A stretch of 46,735 bases of DNA. Source: Acidobacteriota bacterium. Its GTDB lineage: Bacteria; Acidobacteriota; Terriglobia; Bryobacterales; Bryobacteraceae. The position numbers were made by a program, and so were the translations under genes. Positions 26,802 through 36,125 of this stretch are shown here, piece by piece (the first letter of the stretch is position 1; every line of letters starts with the position of its first letter). The stretch is taken from NCBI GenBank assembly GCA_026394015.1, contig JAPKZA010000237.1, positions 77,586-124,320 of the forward strand. The letters run 5' to 3'. Under the pieces are notes generated by a model, which was given only the letters and a program-made list of their open reading frames with translations, was not told where the DNA came from and did no database searches.

Positions 26802-28602
26802 TCGTCGTCGTCGCCACGCTCTTGTTGCCCGCTGTGTCGGTCACGGTCAACTCGAACGTATAGGCTCCCTGACCCTGGCCGAACTGCACCGTCACCTTCG
26901 GCGTATTTGCCGCCGCGGGGAACAACGCCGCCGACGGACCGGTCGAACGCCATTGGTACGTCAATCCGTTGCCTGTCGCCGTGCTGCCGTCCAAGCTCGT
27001 CTCGAGCGCAAACACATCCCGTCCCTGGGTCACGATCTTCGCCTCCACCACCACTTCAGGTGCCGGAGGAGTCATCTCGTAGATCGCGATCGTGCCGCTG
27101 GTTTCGTTCGAAGTGATCAGCAACGGCTTCCCGTTCGGGCTCTGCGCCGCCGTGATCGCCAGAATCCCTTCCGGCGCCAAATCGCCAGCCGTAAAGGCCG
27201 TCGGGTTGCCCGCAAAATCCCGCGAGTTGATCGCCGTCACATACACCGGCTTTTCCGGATCCGTCACGTCGAACACCATCACCCCGCCCATCCGCTCCAG
27301 CCCGATGAACGCGTAGATCTTGCCGTTCAACTCGGCGACCGCGATCCCCTCGGGCTCCGGACCCTTATTGTCACTTCGGTCGTCGAAAGTGTTGTTCGTG
27401 CTGCTGGCGTTAAAGTTCGCCGGATAAAGTTTAGCCGTCATCTGCTCCAGAATGTCGCCGCTGTCATAGACCAGCTTGCCCGTCGTATCCCAGATCGAGA
27501 ACGACCGGCCGCCCAGGACGTACAGCTCATCGAAATCGCCGTCTTTATCGGTATCACCCGTCGCGTTCGTCACCGTCAAACGGCCCAGATTCTCGGGCCG
27601 CTTCAGCGTGTCGCCGGTCGGGAACTTCGTCGGGTCCAGCCGCAGCGTGCTCACTCGCGCCTCCTCGTTATAAGCCGTATAAGCGCGGGAATCGCCTTCG
27701 TTCGCCGTAATCAGCCAAGTCCGGCCCTTGGCTTGAAACGATGCGATCCCGTCGGGCTGGTACATCCCCAAAACCGGCCAATTCTGAATGTTGATTTTGC
27801 TATCTCGATCGCTGGCGTCGAAGCCATTGCCCGGCTTGCTGTGGCCTTTAAAGCCCAAACCCACCAGCCTGGTAAACGTGGCCGAATCTACGTCCAGAAT
27901 GGCAATCGCATTGGCCTCCTGCAGCGTCACCCAGGCCGTCTTCGAATCGGGCGAAAATGCGATGAACTCCGGTTCAATGTCCTGCGCCACGGTTGCCCCG
28001 GGGCCATAGATCCGGATGCTCGGGTCGAGACGGGTGCCGTTGAACTGCTTAAAGCCAGCCGTCCGGACGTCGCTCTGCTTCACGTTCGCCACGCCCATGC
28101 TGATATCGATGATCGAAACGCTACCTTCCGGGTCCACTTTGTAGTCGTCGCTCGGCTCGCCTTCGTCCGCGGTCAATACCTTCTTGCCGTCGGGGGTGAA
28201 GGTCACCATGTCGGGCAACGCTCCAACCTTCACGCCGCTCAAAAAATTCCCGTTCAGGTCATAAAACACGACCGAACCCGGATCCGTCTTCGGCCGCGCT
28301 TCCACCGCCACGGCCAAAACGCCGTTCGAAATCGCCACACTGTTCACTCCGGCGCCGAACAGCGGGGAGATGAAGATCCGGAAAATCTGCCGCGGCTGAG
28401 CCGGGTTCGCGATATCCAATGCCTCCACCACGTTTGCCTGCGCGTTCACGAAGAACAGACGCTTGGTTCCCGGGTCAAACGCGGCGATCTCCGCCGCCCC
28501 CTGGTCGAACACATTCGTCGAGTATCCGCCGATCTTTCTGATCCCGAAATCCTGCGCCAAGCTAACGCTAGCAATCGCGAGAAAAAGTAATGTTTTTTTC
28601 AT
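26782..28602 (-). CDS. Secreted choice-of-anchor I beta-propeller protein with C-terminal PKD-like domain
   Basis: 606 residues with signal peptide MKKTLLFLAIASVSLAQ. The body is a seven-bladed-propeller-like repeat protein of the 'choice-of-anchor I' group, with typical motifs FDPGTKRLFFVNAQ, VLTADEGEPSDDY, LGMYQPDGIASF and WLITANEGDSRAY. The last 90 residues (from about 515) form a PKD/Ig-like domain (LTYQWRSTGPSAALFP, FELTVTDTAGNKSV). Such proteins are exported and often co-occur with phosphatase or nuclease modules, but no catalytic domain is present here. No sorting anchor follows, as the protein stops at NYYGR. A short leader carries AGAGGG before the ATG. Confidence 0.85.
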   Translation of the reverse strand: MKKTLLFLAIASVSLAQDFGIRKIGGYSTNVFDQGAAEIAAFDPGTKRLFFVNAQANVVEALDIANPAQPRQIFRIFISPLFGAGVNSVAISNGVLAVAVEARPKTDPGSVVFYDLNGNFLSGVKVGALPDMVTFTPDGKKVLTADEGEPSDDYKVDPEGSVSIIDISMGVANVKQSDVRTAGFKQFNGTRLDPSIRIYGPGATVAQDIEPEFIAFSPDSKTAWVTLQEANAIAILDVDSATFTRLVGLGFKGHSKPGNGFDASDRDSKINIQNWPVLGMYQPDGIASFQAKGRTWLITANEGDSRAYTAYNEEARVSTLRLDPTKFPTGDTLKRPENLGRLTVTNATGDTDKDGDFDELYVLGGRSFSIWDTTGKLVYDSGDILEQMTAKLYPANFNASSTNNTFDDRSDNKGPEPEGIAVAELNGKIYAFIGLERMGGVMVFDVTDPEKPVYVTAINSRDFAGNPTAFTAGDLAPEGILAITAAQSPNGKPLLITSNETSGTIAIYEMTPPAPEVVVEAKIVTQGRDVFALETSLDGSTATGNGLTYQWRSTGPSAALFPAAANTPKVTVQFGQGQGAYTFELTVTDTAGNKSVATTTINYYGR

Positions 28603-28655
28603 GCCCTCTACCCTTACCAGTGGAGAGCTACAACTGAATTAATACAGAGTCACGA

Positions 28656-29630
28656 TTAGATGACGACCACGATTCGCCCCTGGACGTCGCCTTCGAGCAC
28701 CAACGGCGCGTTGAAGACAACGTCGCGCATTGCGATCTCCGTCGTCATCGCATCCAGCTTCTCCACCGGTAGCGTCTCCGCCAGCCGTCGCCAAATCCGG
28801 CGGCGCTCGGCGTTGGCCACCTCCACCGAATTGATCCCCAACAAATTCACGCCGCGCAGAATAAACGGCAGCACTGTCGTCGCCAAATCCGTCCCGCCCA
28901 CCAACCCACAAGCCGCCACTGAACCATTCGCCGACATCTGTCGAAGCAAGGCCGCCAGCGTCGTCCCGCCCACCGTATCCACCGCCCCGCCCCAGCGCTC
29001 CTTCTCCATCGGCTTGGTAGACTCCGCGCTCAACACAGCCCGGTCGATCACTTCCGTCGCCCCGAGCCCCTTCAGATACTCCGTCAACGCCGGCCGTCCC
29101 GTCGACGCTACCACCCGATACCCCCGCGCCGCCAGCAGCGCGATCGCCACGCTGCCCACGCCGCCCGCTGCCCCGGTCACCACAATTTCCCGGCCTTCCG
29201 GTTTTGCTCCGCTGCGCTCCAGCGCGTCGACACACTGCATCGCCGTAAAGCCCGCTGTCCCGATCGCCATCGCCTGCCGCATCGTGAACGGTGCCGGGAT
29301 CGGTACACACCACTCGCTCTGCACCCGGGCAAAGCCCGCGTAGCCCCCCCAGTGCCGCTCGCCGAGGCCACAGCCCGTCACCGCCACCTCCGACCCCGCT
29401 GGAAACTCCGCCGCGTCCGAATCCACGACGACTCCGGCCAAGTCGATCCCCGGCACCATCGGAAACTTTCGGACGACCCCCGGTCGCCCGGAGATCGCCA
29501 TCGCGTCTTTGTAGTTCAGGCTGGAGTATTTCACCTCCACCAGGATCTCCCCCGGGGGCAGGTCCGTTGTCTCCAGATCGGTCAGTTTCCCGCCGGTCTC
29601 AGACAAAAGCAACGCGCGAAAGATGGCCAT
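28656..29630 (-). CDS. acuI: NADPH-dependent acrylyl-CoA reductase / YhdH-type quinone oxidoreductase
   Basis: 324-residue zinc-free medium-chain reductase. Hallmarks are SSLNYKDAMAISGRPGV, PMVPGIDLAGVV and the dinucleotide motif VTGAAGGVGS (151-160), with GVNLLGINSVEV near the C-terminus, all typical of the YhdH/AcuI group that reduces acryloyl-CoA to propionyl-CoA. The exact substrate is inferred from family only. The NIPSNAP gene ends 3 nt upstream of its ATG, so the two form an operon read on the minus strand. The choice-of-anchor-I gene follows after 53 nt. Confidence 0.88.
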   Translation of the reverse strand: MAIFRALLLSETGGKLTDLETTDLPPGEILVEVKYSSLNYKDAMAISGRPGVVRKFPMVPGIDLAGVVVDSDAAEFPAGSEVAVTGCGLGERHWGGYAGFARVQSEWCVPIPAPFTMRQAMAIGTAGFTAMQCVDALERSGAKPEGREIVVTGAAGGVGSVAIALLAARGYRVVASTGRPALTEYLKGLGATEVIDRAVLSAESTKPMEKERWGGAVDTVGGTTLAALLRQMSANGSVAACGLVGGTDLATTVLPFILRGVNLLGINSVEVANAERRRIWRRLAETLPVEKLDAMTTEIAMRDVVFNAPLVLEGDVQGRIVVVI

Positions 29631-29633
29631 TAT

Positions 29634-30056
29634 TTACTTCGCCGTAAAGTAGTTCACTTCGCCCATCATGACCGACTCGACCTTATCGGTCAGCTTGCCG
29701 TTGGCTTCGCTCGCTTTCCGCGCCGCTACCCAAACCGGATCCGCTCCGAACGCTTTCCATGCCTTCTCGCGCGCTTCCCGGCTCGGATACTTCAATACAT
29801 AGACGAGCGTATTCTCGCTGCCCTTCTCTTTGTCGGTCGGTCCCCAGAAGCCGATCACGTGGATGCCGTGCTTGGCGAACAAGGCCATCGTGTGGTTCCG
29901 GAAGCGGTTATGCAAATCTTCCATCTTGCCGGGTGCTGCGACATACGTCCGCAACTCGTAGCATGTGGCTTCTTTTTTCAAGGACGGCGACGGAGCCGGG
30001 GTCTGGGCCAAACTGAGGGCCGCGGTGGCCACAAGGGCCAAAATCAAAGTACGCAT
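29634..30056 (-). CDS. Secreted NIPSNAP-domain protein
   Basis: 140 residues. A signal peptide ([18 protein letters not shown]) precedes a NIPSNAP/ferredoxin-like alpha+beta domain ([60 protein letters not shown]). The family is common in Acidobacteriota and Planctomycetota and lacks a defined biochemical role. It starts 30 nt from the divergent AddB-like gene and is followed after 3 nt by acuI, so it leads a two-gene operon. Confidence 0.88.
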   Translation of the reverse strand: MRTLILALVATAALSLAQTPAPSPSLKKEATCYELRTYVAAPGKMEDLHNRFRNHTMALFAKHGIHVIGFWGPTDKEKGSENTLVYVLKYPSREAREKAWKAFGADPVWVAARKASEANGKLTDKVESVMMGEVNYFTAK

Positions 30057-30086
30057 GAGCCCCAGTCTACAATGGAGTCTCCGGCA

Positions 30087-32507
30087 ATGAAAGATCGAGT
30101 CCTATCCGCATTGGCGCAAGGCGCGACTCTGGTCACCGCCAACCGCCGTCTACGCCGCAAGTGGCGAGCCGATTTCGACGCCGCGCAGCAGGCCGCCGGC
30201 CATCGCACCTGGGCCTCGCCGCTCATCGTCAGTTACGACGACTGGCTCCACGACGCTCACCAGGATCGCTTCTCCTCCCAACTTCTCCTCTCCGATTTCG
30301 CCGAACGCTACCTCTGGGAGCAGACCATCCCCGACGCCGTTCTGCTGGACCGTCCGGCCACCGCCAAGATGGCCTCCCAGGCGTGGGCCCTGCTCTGCGC
30401 CTGGCGCGTTCCGCTCGACCACCCCGCCTTCGAAGAGACCGAAGATACCGCCGCTTTCGCCGCCTGGGCCGCCGACTTCACCGAACAATGCGACCGGCGG
30501 GATTGGCTTTGCTCGCCTTTGCTCGCCGATACGATCAACCCTGTCGCCGCCGAACTGTGGCTCACCGGCTTCGATGAACTCACTCCCCAACAAGTGGCTT
30601 TGCTCGCTCGCCGCGATCGGCCTTACTTCGTTGCCGATTCGCCGACCCGCCAACCCGGCCTCGCTTCTCTCGCCGCCTATCCGGATGCCACCGCCGAACT
30701 CCGGGCCGCCGCCGCCTGGGCCCGCCAGCAGATCGAAACCCGCGCCGCCCGGTCGGTCGGCATCGTCGTCCAGGATCTGGCCGGCCGCCGCGACCTCGTC
30801 GAGGCCATCTTCCGCGAAACCCTCGGCGGCAATCTCGCCAACCTCTCGCTCGGCAAACCGCTGACCGACTACCCGCTCATCGACTCCGCCCTTCGTCTGC
30901 TCCATCTCGCGTGTCACCCCCTGCCCTTGGCTGAGATTGGCCAACTGCTGCTCTCGCCGTTTCTGCTCGGAGGCGTCAGCGAGTACCGAGCCCGGGCCCG
31001 TCTCGACGCCAAGCTCCGCCGGGACAAAACCCTGCGAATGAGCGCCGCCGAGATTGGCGGCGACGACTGCCCCCGCCTCGGCGAAGCGCTCGCCGGCCTT
31101 TCTGTCGCACCCGAACCGAAATTCCCCTCTGACTGGGCCGCGACGTATCTCCAGCTCCTCGGCTCCGCCGGTTGGCCCGGCGAGCGAACGCTCTCCAGCG
31201 AAGAGCGGCAAACCGAGCGCCGCTGGCAGAAGGTGCTCGCTTCTTTTGGCGAACTCGACTTCGTCGCCGGTCGCCTTGGCCCCCGCCCCGCCCTCTCCCT
31301 GCTCGAACGCCTGCTCACTGAAGAGGTGTTCCAACCCGAAACCCAAACCCTGCCGATCCAAATCCTCGAAGCGCTCCAAGCCGCCGGCGCCCAGTTCGAT
31401 GCGCTTTGGGTGCAGGGTCTCGACGACCGCGCCTGGCCGCCCGCCGCTAAACCGAACCCGTTTCTGCCTTACCGCCTGCAGCGCGAACGCGGGCTCCCCC
31501 ACTCCTCGGCCGAACGCGAACTCGATTTCGCCCGCAAGATCATCGGCCGTCTCCAGCAGACCGCTCCGCACATCGTCTTCAGTTACGCCCATCGCGACGG
31601 CGACATCGAACTCCGTCCGAGTCGGCTCATCGCCCATCTCCCTCCCTTTTTCGATACTCTCCCGTTCTACCCGACCTGGTCCCAAGTGATCCGCGAGGCG
31701 GCTGTCATCGAGACCTTCGAAGACCGCCAAGGCCCGGCCCTGCCCCCGATCGTTCAGGTGCCGTCCGGGACTGCGGCGATCAAAGCTCAGGCCCAGTGCC
31801 CGTTCCAAGCCTTCGCCCTGACCCAGCTGAACGCCCGGCCGCTGGAAATCCCCGAAGAAGGGATCGACGCTCGGGACCGGGGCACGATGCTCCATAAGGC
31901 GCTCGAACTGTTCTGGCGCGAATGTGGCGACCACGCAACGCTCGTATCCACCGACTGTACCGACCTGCTCGACCGCTGCATCGGCGAGGCGGTTGCCGAA
32001 CTCCCCGGCGCTTTAGGATTGCTCGAACGGTTGCGACTCCGTCAGGTGTTGAGTGAATGGCTCGCCGTCGAAGCCGACCGCGAGCCGTTTCGCGTCGTCG
32101 GCTTCGAACAGCGGTTGATCCCGGACTTCAAGGGCTTGAGCTTCTCGACCCGGGCGGATCGGATCGACCGGCTGCTCGATGGCAGCACCGTGATCCTCGA
32201 CTACAAGACCGGCTTGGTATCGAAAAAAAGCTGGGACGGGGACCGGCCGGATGAGCCCCAGCTGCCGATCTACGCCATCACGGCCAACCCGACGCCGGCG
32301 AAGGTGGCCTTCGCCCAGGTCCGGCGCGGCGCTTGCGAACTGGTCTCGGCTTCAGTGCCGGTCGAAGATTGGCGGACGGTGATCACGGCTCTGGTAGACG
32401 AGCTTCGAGCCGGCGTGGCGACGGTGGAGCCGAAGGACAACGGCAAGCCCTGCGCGTATTGTCATCTCCACACGTTGTGCCGGATCGCGGAGGTGACCCC
32501 TGCCTGA
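30087..32507 (+). CDS. AddB-like PD-(D/E)XK nuclease with 4Fe-4S cluster motif (probable DNA repair protein)
   Basis: 806-residue inactivated-helicase/nuclease subunit of a double-strand-break-resecting complex. ATG 30087 is preferred: GGAG lies 9 nt upstream and the product opens like its family ([19 protein letters not shown]). A far longer upstream frame is antisense to the NIPSNAP and acuI genes and is rejected. The C-terminal nuclease has L-H-K-A-L-E, a DRIDRLLDG strand and D705-Y-K707. The iron-sulfur 'staple' of AddB-type nucleases is complete: C571 (QCPFQAF) and C789-x2-C792-x5-C798. It is coupled to the helicase gene downstream. The strand composition of the DNA flips within its last third. 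Confidence 0.88.
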   Translation: MKDRVLSALAQGATLVTANRRLRRKWRADFDAAQQAAGHRTWASPLIVSYDDWLHDAHQDRFSSQLLLSDFAERYLWEQTIPDAVLLDRPATAKMASQAWALLCAWRVPLDHPAFEETEDTAAFAAWAADFTEQCDRRDWLCSPLLADTINPVAAELWLTGFDELTPQQVALLARRDRPYFVADSPTRQPGLASLAAYPDATAELRAAAAWARQQIETRAARSVGIVVQDLAGRRDLVEAIFRETLGGNLANLSLGKPLTDYPLIDSALRLLHLACHPLPLAEIGQLLLSPFLLGGVSEYRARARLDAKLRRDKTLRMSAAEIGGDDCPRLGEALAGLSVAPEPKFPSDWAATYLQLLGSAGWPGERTLSSEERQTERRWQKVLASFGELDFVAGRLGPRPALSLLERLLTEEVFQPETQTLPIQILEALQAAGAQFDALWVQGLDDRAWPPAAKPNPFLPYRLQRERGLPHSSAERELDFARKIIGRLQQTAPHIVFSYAHRDGDIELRPSRLIAHLPPFFDTLPFYPTWSQVIREAAVIETFEDRQGPALPPIVQVPSGTAAIKAQAQCPFQAFALTQLNARPLEIPEEGIDARDRGTMLHKALELFWRECGDHATLVSTDCTDLLDRCIGEAVAELPGALGLLERLRLRQVLSEWLAVEADREPFRVVGFEQRLIPDFKGLSFSTRADRIDRLLDGSTVILDYKTGLVSKKSWDGDRPDEPQLPIYAITANPTPAKVAFAQVRRGACELVSASVPVEDWRTVITALVDELRAGVATVEPKDNGKPCAYCHLHTLCRIAEVTPA
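31700..32400. other. GC-skew switch point
   Basis: Before this zone the + strand is C-rich in both + and - genes; after it the + strand is G-rich in both. Hand counts per 60 bases: C26/G14 at 3841, C26/G11 at 27001 (minus-strand gene), C15/G26 at 33061 (plus-strand gene), C15/G26 at 35641 (minus-strand gene). The change from negative to positive skew happens inside the AddB-like gene. No DnaA-box cluster, dnaA or other origin gene was seen nearby. Confidence 0.7.
32489..32502 (+). promoter_or_regulatory. Strong ribosome site pointing to a CTG start for the AddA-like gene
   Basis: GGAGGTGA (32489-32496) lies 6 nt (measured from GGAGG) before CTG at 32500, which is in frame with the helicase; an in-frame TGA at 32494 excludes any earlier start. 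The nearest usual start, GTG 32524, is 30 nt from this site and has no ribosome site of its own. CTG would add LPDAVRQR, a stretch like the N-terminus of related helicases. Confidence 0.5.
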
Positions 32508-32523
32508 CGCGGTACGCCAGCGA

Positions 32524-35385
32524 GTGCTCGATACGACCCAATCGTTCCTTGTGCAGGCTCCAGCGGGGTCGGGCAAGACGGAGCTGCTGACGCAGCGCTT
32601 TCTGGCTTTGCTGGCGACCGTGGAGCAGCCCGAATCCGTGGTGGCGATTACGTTCACGAAGAAGGCTGCCGGAGAGATGCGAGCCCGCCTCGTGCAGGCC
32701 TTGGAACTGGCGTTGGGGCCCGAGCCGACCGAGCCGCACAAGCGCAAGACCTGGGCGTTCGCTCTGGCCGTGAACGAGCGCGGCTGGGACCTCGTCGACA
32801 ACCCGGCCCGGCTGCGCATTCAAACCTTCGATGGGTTCTGCCGCTCGCTGGCCGAGCAGATGCCGTGGTTGAGCCGGTTCGGGACGCCGCCCCAGATTTC
32901 GCAGGAGCCGAGCAGCCTGCATTATTCCGCGGCGCTGGCCGCTGTTCGCGATGTTGAGAAGGGCAACACTTCGGTGGCCCGGTTGCTGCTGCACCTGGAT
33001 AATCAGTTCGGTCGCGTGGTCGAGAAGATCGCCGAGATGCTGGCCCGGCGCGACCAGTGGCTGCGGCATCTGCATGTCGATCGTCTGGGGCTGGAAGCGG
33101 CGCTCGGGGTGATCGCAGGGCTGCATCACGACCGGCTGCGGGCGGCGGCTCCGTCGGGAGTGAACGGCCCCTGGGCCGAGGTGCAAGCGGCGGCGCTGAC
33201 GAAGGCCGGCACGGTGAGCAAGAAGTGGGCGAAGGCCAATGGACCGTCCGAGGCCTTCATCGAGCTGATTGAGAAGCCGCTGCCGCCGGAGCGGCTGACG
33301 CAGGAGCAGTGGGAGCTGACGGAGGCGATCCTCGACGTCTTGAAGCTCGCCGCCGCGGAGTTGAAGCTGCTGTTTCAAGAGCGCTGCGAGGCCGACTACG
33401 CGGAGGTCGCGATGGCGGCCATCGCGGCGCTGGGAACGCCGGACCAGCCGACACCGCTGGCCGAGGCGTTGTACTACCGAATCGAGCATCTGCTGGTCGA
33501 CGAGTTCCAGGATACCTCTTCGTCGCAGTACGAGATCCTGCGGCGGTTGACCGCCGAGTGGGTTCCGGGTGACGGCCGGACGCTGTTTTTGGTGGGCGAC
33601 CCGATGCAGTCGATCTATGGCTTTCGCGAGGCTGATGTCGGTTTGTTCCTGCGGGCGGCGGCCGAGGGCTTGGGCCATTTGCCGCTGGAGTTCCAGCAGT
33701 TGACGCGGAACTTTCGGTCCGACCGGGAGCTGATCGGTTGGTTCAACGCGGTGTTTCCGTCGGTGCTGGCTCCCGAGGTGGACATCGAGACGGGGGCGGT
33801 GCCCTATGCGGCGAGCGAGTCGACGCGGGAGTATCCGGAATGCCAGGTGACCCCGCTGTGGGGTGGAGCCGAGACGGTGGCCGATCTGGTCGAGCGGCAC
33901 CCGGAGAGCAAGATTGCGATTCTCGTGAGGAACAAGAGCCACGCGGTTCCGATCATGGCTGAGTTGCAGAAGCGGGGAGTTCGATTTCAGGCGGTGGACC
34001 TGGACCAGTTGGGCGAACGGAGCGCGGTGCGGGACCTGGAAGCGTTGACCCGAGCGCTGCTGCATCCCGAAGATCGAACGGCTTATCTGGCGGTGTGCCG
34101 GGCCCCGTGGGCGGGCGCCACGCTGGCGGATTTGGCGGCGGGAGTGGCCCCGCCCCGGGTTGTGGAGGCGCTCGAAAAGGCTCGCCGCGAGCGGCAGCGC
34201 GGCGGTCTGCGGCCGCAGGTGGAGCGGCTGTGGCTGGCCCTGGGCGGCCCGGCCACGCTGGCTTCAGCGGCGGATCTGGAAGATACGGCGGCCTTCTTTG
34301 AGCTGCTCGATTCGTTTGATCCGGCGGCGGATCTGACGGCGGCGTTGCAGCGTTTGTTCGCCCGGCCAGACCCGCTGGCGGACGGCCGGATTCAGATATT
34401 GTCGATGCATAAAGCGAAGGGCCTGGAGTTTGACGTGGTGATTCTGCCGGAGTTGCACCGGTCCGGCGGCAACGATCAGCCGAGCTTGCTGCGCTGGCGG
34501 ATGGCCGGGGAAGAACTGCTATTGGGTTGCATTCGTGAGACCGGCGCTGGGCCGGACCCGATTTACGAGTATTTGCGGGACCACGACAAGACGCGGACGA
34601 CGCTGGAGATTTCGCGGTTGCTGTATGTCGCTTGCACCCGGGCTAAGCGGCAGCTTTATCTTTTGGTCCACGGCAAGCTCCGCCGCGGGACCTTGGGCCA
34701 TCTTCTGGAGGCGACCTTGGCACCGGTGATGCAGCCCGTTGATGGCGACGAGCCCGGAGAGACCCGGCAGATTTTGCGGCGGTTGCCGGCGGATTGGTCG
34801 ACTCCGCTGCCGCCGGAGCCGATGGCTTGGCCGCGGGTCGAAGAGGTTGACGAGGTCGATGACGCCGAAGAGTCAGGACCTTGGGAGCAGCGGGCGACCG
34901 GGACGGCGGCCCATTTGATTTTGCAGCGGATCGCCCGGGACGGGTTGGCCACGTGGCCCGAGAGGCGGCTGGACGAAACGAAGCCATTCCTGCGGACGCA
35001 GTTGCCGGAAGGGGCGGTGGAGCATTGTTTGCGAGCGCTGCGGGCGACGCTGCGGAGCGAACGCGGCCAATGGATCCTGGGGGACCAGGCCGAGGCCCGG
35101 AACGAATGGCCGCTGACGGGGCGCATTGGAGACCAGCTTTACAGCGTGATCCTGGACCGGACGTTTGTCGATGGGACCGGGATCCGGTGGATCATTGACT
35201 ACAAGACGGGCCGACCGACGGCGGCGCATCGGGAGCAGTTGCAGCGCTACGGCCAGTTGCTATCGGCGATGGACGACCGCCCGATGCGGTTGGGTTTGTA
35301 CTACCCGCTGAGCAGCGAGTGGGTCGAATGGGGCTTTACGACTTCTCCGCCAGGAGAATCAGCGACTGCCCGAGCGGAAGGTTAA
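32524..35385 (+). CDS. AddA-like UvrD/Rep-family helicase-nuclease
   Basis: Superfamily 1A helicase fused to a RecB-type nuclease, 953 residues from GTG 32524; CTG 32500 is the likelier true start (961 residues). Motif I is APAGSGKT (K18), motif II is LLVDEFQDTS (D326-E327), motif III is FLVGDPMQSIYGFR, motif V is MHKAKGLEFDVV and motif VI is YVACTRAKRQLYL. The C-terminal nuclease has IIDYKTG with D892 and K894. With the AddB-like partner it should resect DNA ends for recombination. Codons here end mostly in G, unlike the C-ending codons of genes before 31.7 kb. The last 50 nt overlap the converging methyltransferase gene. Confidence 0.9.
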   Translation: MLDTTQSFLVQAPAGSGKTELLTQRFLALLATVEQPESVVAITFTKKAAGEMRARLVQALELALGPEPTEPHKRKTWAFALAVNERGWDLVDNPARLRIQTFDGFCRSLAEQMPWLSRFGTPPQISQEPSSLHYSAALAAVRDVEKGNTSVARLLLHLDNQFGRVVEKIAEMLARRDQWLRHLHVDRLGLEAALGVIAGLHHDRLRAAAPSGVNGPWAEVQAAALTKAGTVSKKWAKANGPSEAFIELIEKPLPPERLTQEQWELTEAILDVLKLAAAELKLLFQERCEADYAEVAMAAIAALGTPDQPTPLAEALYYRIEHLLVDEFQDTSSSQYEILRRLTAEWVPGDGRTLFLVGDPMQSIYGFREADVGLFLRAAAEGLGHLPLEFQQLTRNFRSDRELIGWFNAVFPSVLAPEVDIETGAVPYAASESTREYPECQVTPLWGGAETVADLVERHPESKIAILVRNKSHAVPIMAELQKRGVRFQAVDLDQLGERSAVRDLEALTRALLHPEDRTAYLAVCRAPWAGATLADLAAGVAPPRVVEALEKARRERQRGGLRPQVERLWLALGGPATLASAADLEDTAAFFELLDSFDPAADLTAALQRLFARPDPLADGRIQILSMHKAKGLEFDVVILPELHRSGGNDQPSLLRWRMAGEELLLGCIRETGAGPDPIYEYLRDHDKTRTTLEISRLLYVACTRAKRQLYLLVHGKLRRGTLGHLLEATLAPVMQPVDGDEPGETRQILRRLPADWSTPLPPEPMAWPRVEEVDEVDDAEESGPWEQRATGTAAHLILQRIARDGLATWPERRLDETKPFLRTQLPEGAVEHCLRALRATLRSERGQWILGDQAEARNEWPLTGRIGDQLYSVILDRTFVDGTGIRWIIDYKTGRPTAAHREQLQRYGQLLSAMDDRPMRLGLYYPLSSEWVEWGFTTSPPGESATARAEG

Positions 35386-36085
35386 CGCCGCCGGCGAGCA
35401 GGGCGGCTTCGGCCGCGAGCGGAGCGTAGAGCAGGCTATCGAGCCACGGGGCGACGGGTTCGACTCCGCTGGAGGCTTGGCCGCCGAGGAGCGGTTCGAC
35501 GACGCGGAATTTGAACAGGGCGACGGGCAGGAGCAGCGAGTTGGCGTAAGTGCAGCGCAGGGTTCGGAACCCGTGTCGTTCGGCGAGGGCGAGGAGCCGG
35601 GATTTGGTAAATCGCTGGCGCTCGTGAGCGAACTCGGAATGCTGGCTGCGTAAGATATCGAGGGCGGAGACGCGCAGGGCGAGGAGTCCGCCCGGTTCGA
35701 GGACGCGAGCGAACTCGGCCATGGGTTCGTCTTCCTTGCCGCGGGGTAGATGGACGACGACGTCCATGGAGACGACGGCGTCGAAGGCTTGGTTTTGGTA
35801 CGGCAGTTGGCACATGTCAGCCTGGACCATCCGCTGGACGCCGAGAGTTTTGCCGAACTCGAGGCCTTCCCAGCCGAGATCGAGGGGATACATCGGCCAG
35901 TTGTAGCGCTCCTGGAGGGCGAGGGCGAAGTGTCCGGTGCCGGCCCCGATTTCGGCGACGCGGTGAAACTTCCGTTTCCGGGCGGTGGGATCGAGCAGGC
36001 CGAACATAATTTGGCGCATGCCGCGGTACCACCAGAAAGCGTTCTCGGCTTTAGCGATATTGGCGAATTCAGCCGAGTTCATCAT
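35336..36085 (-). CDS. SAM-dependent class I methyltransferase
   Basis: 249 residues from ATG 36085. A longer frame to 36160 would add a basic stretch lacking family character. Motif I is V-A-E-I-G-A-G-T-G-H-F (43-53), followed by an acidic strand end (MYPLDLGWEG), motif II/post-I QNQAFDAVVSMDVVVHLP and the motif III-type LEPGGLLALRVS, so this is an intact Rossmann methyltransferase of the Methyltransf_11 type. A C-terminal hydrophobic stretch could sit at the membrane. The substrate is unknown; such genes often act on lipids, quinones or sugars. It overlaps the AddA-like gene tail to tail by 50 nt. Confidence 0.85.
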   Translation of the reverse strand: MMNSAEFANIAKAENAFWWYRGMRQIMFGLLDPTARKRKFHRVAEIGAGTGHFALALQERYNWPMYPLDLGWEGLEFGKTLGVQRMVQADMCQLPYQNQAFDAVVSMDVVVHLPRGKEDEPMAEFARVLEPGGLLALRVSALDILRSQHSEFAHERQRFTKSRLLALAERHGFRTLRCTYANSLLLPVALFKFRVVEPLLGGQASSGVEPVAPWLDSLLYAPLAAEAALLAGGVNLPLGQSLILLAEKS

Positions 36086-36125
36086 AGAGGGGCCTTCCTT
36101 GTATCGCAGATTCGGAATTGAGGTG

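Noticed and set aside
26953-28590. 545-codon plus-strand frame opposite the choice-of-anchor-I gene
   Set aside because: Arg/His-rich shadow; the minus-strand product has a signal peptide and family motifs.
29352-30086. Upstream extension of the AddB-like frame
   Set aside because: Antisense to acuI and the NIPSNAP gene, no family similarity; ATG 30087 has its own ribosome site.
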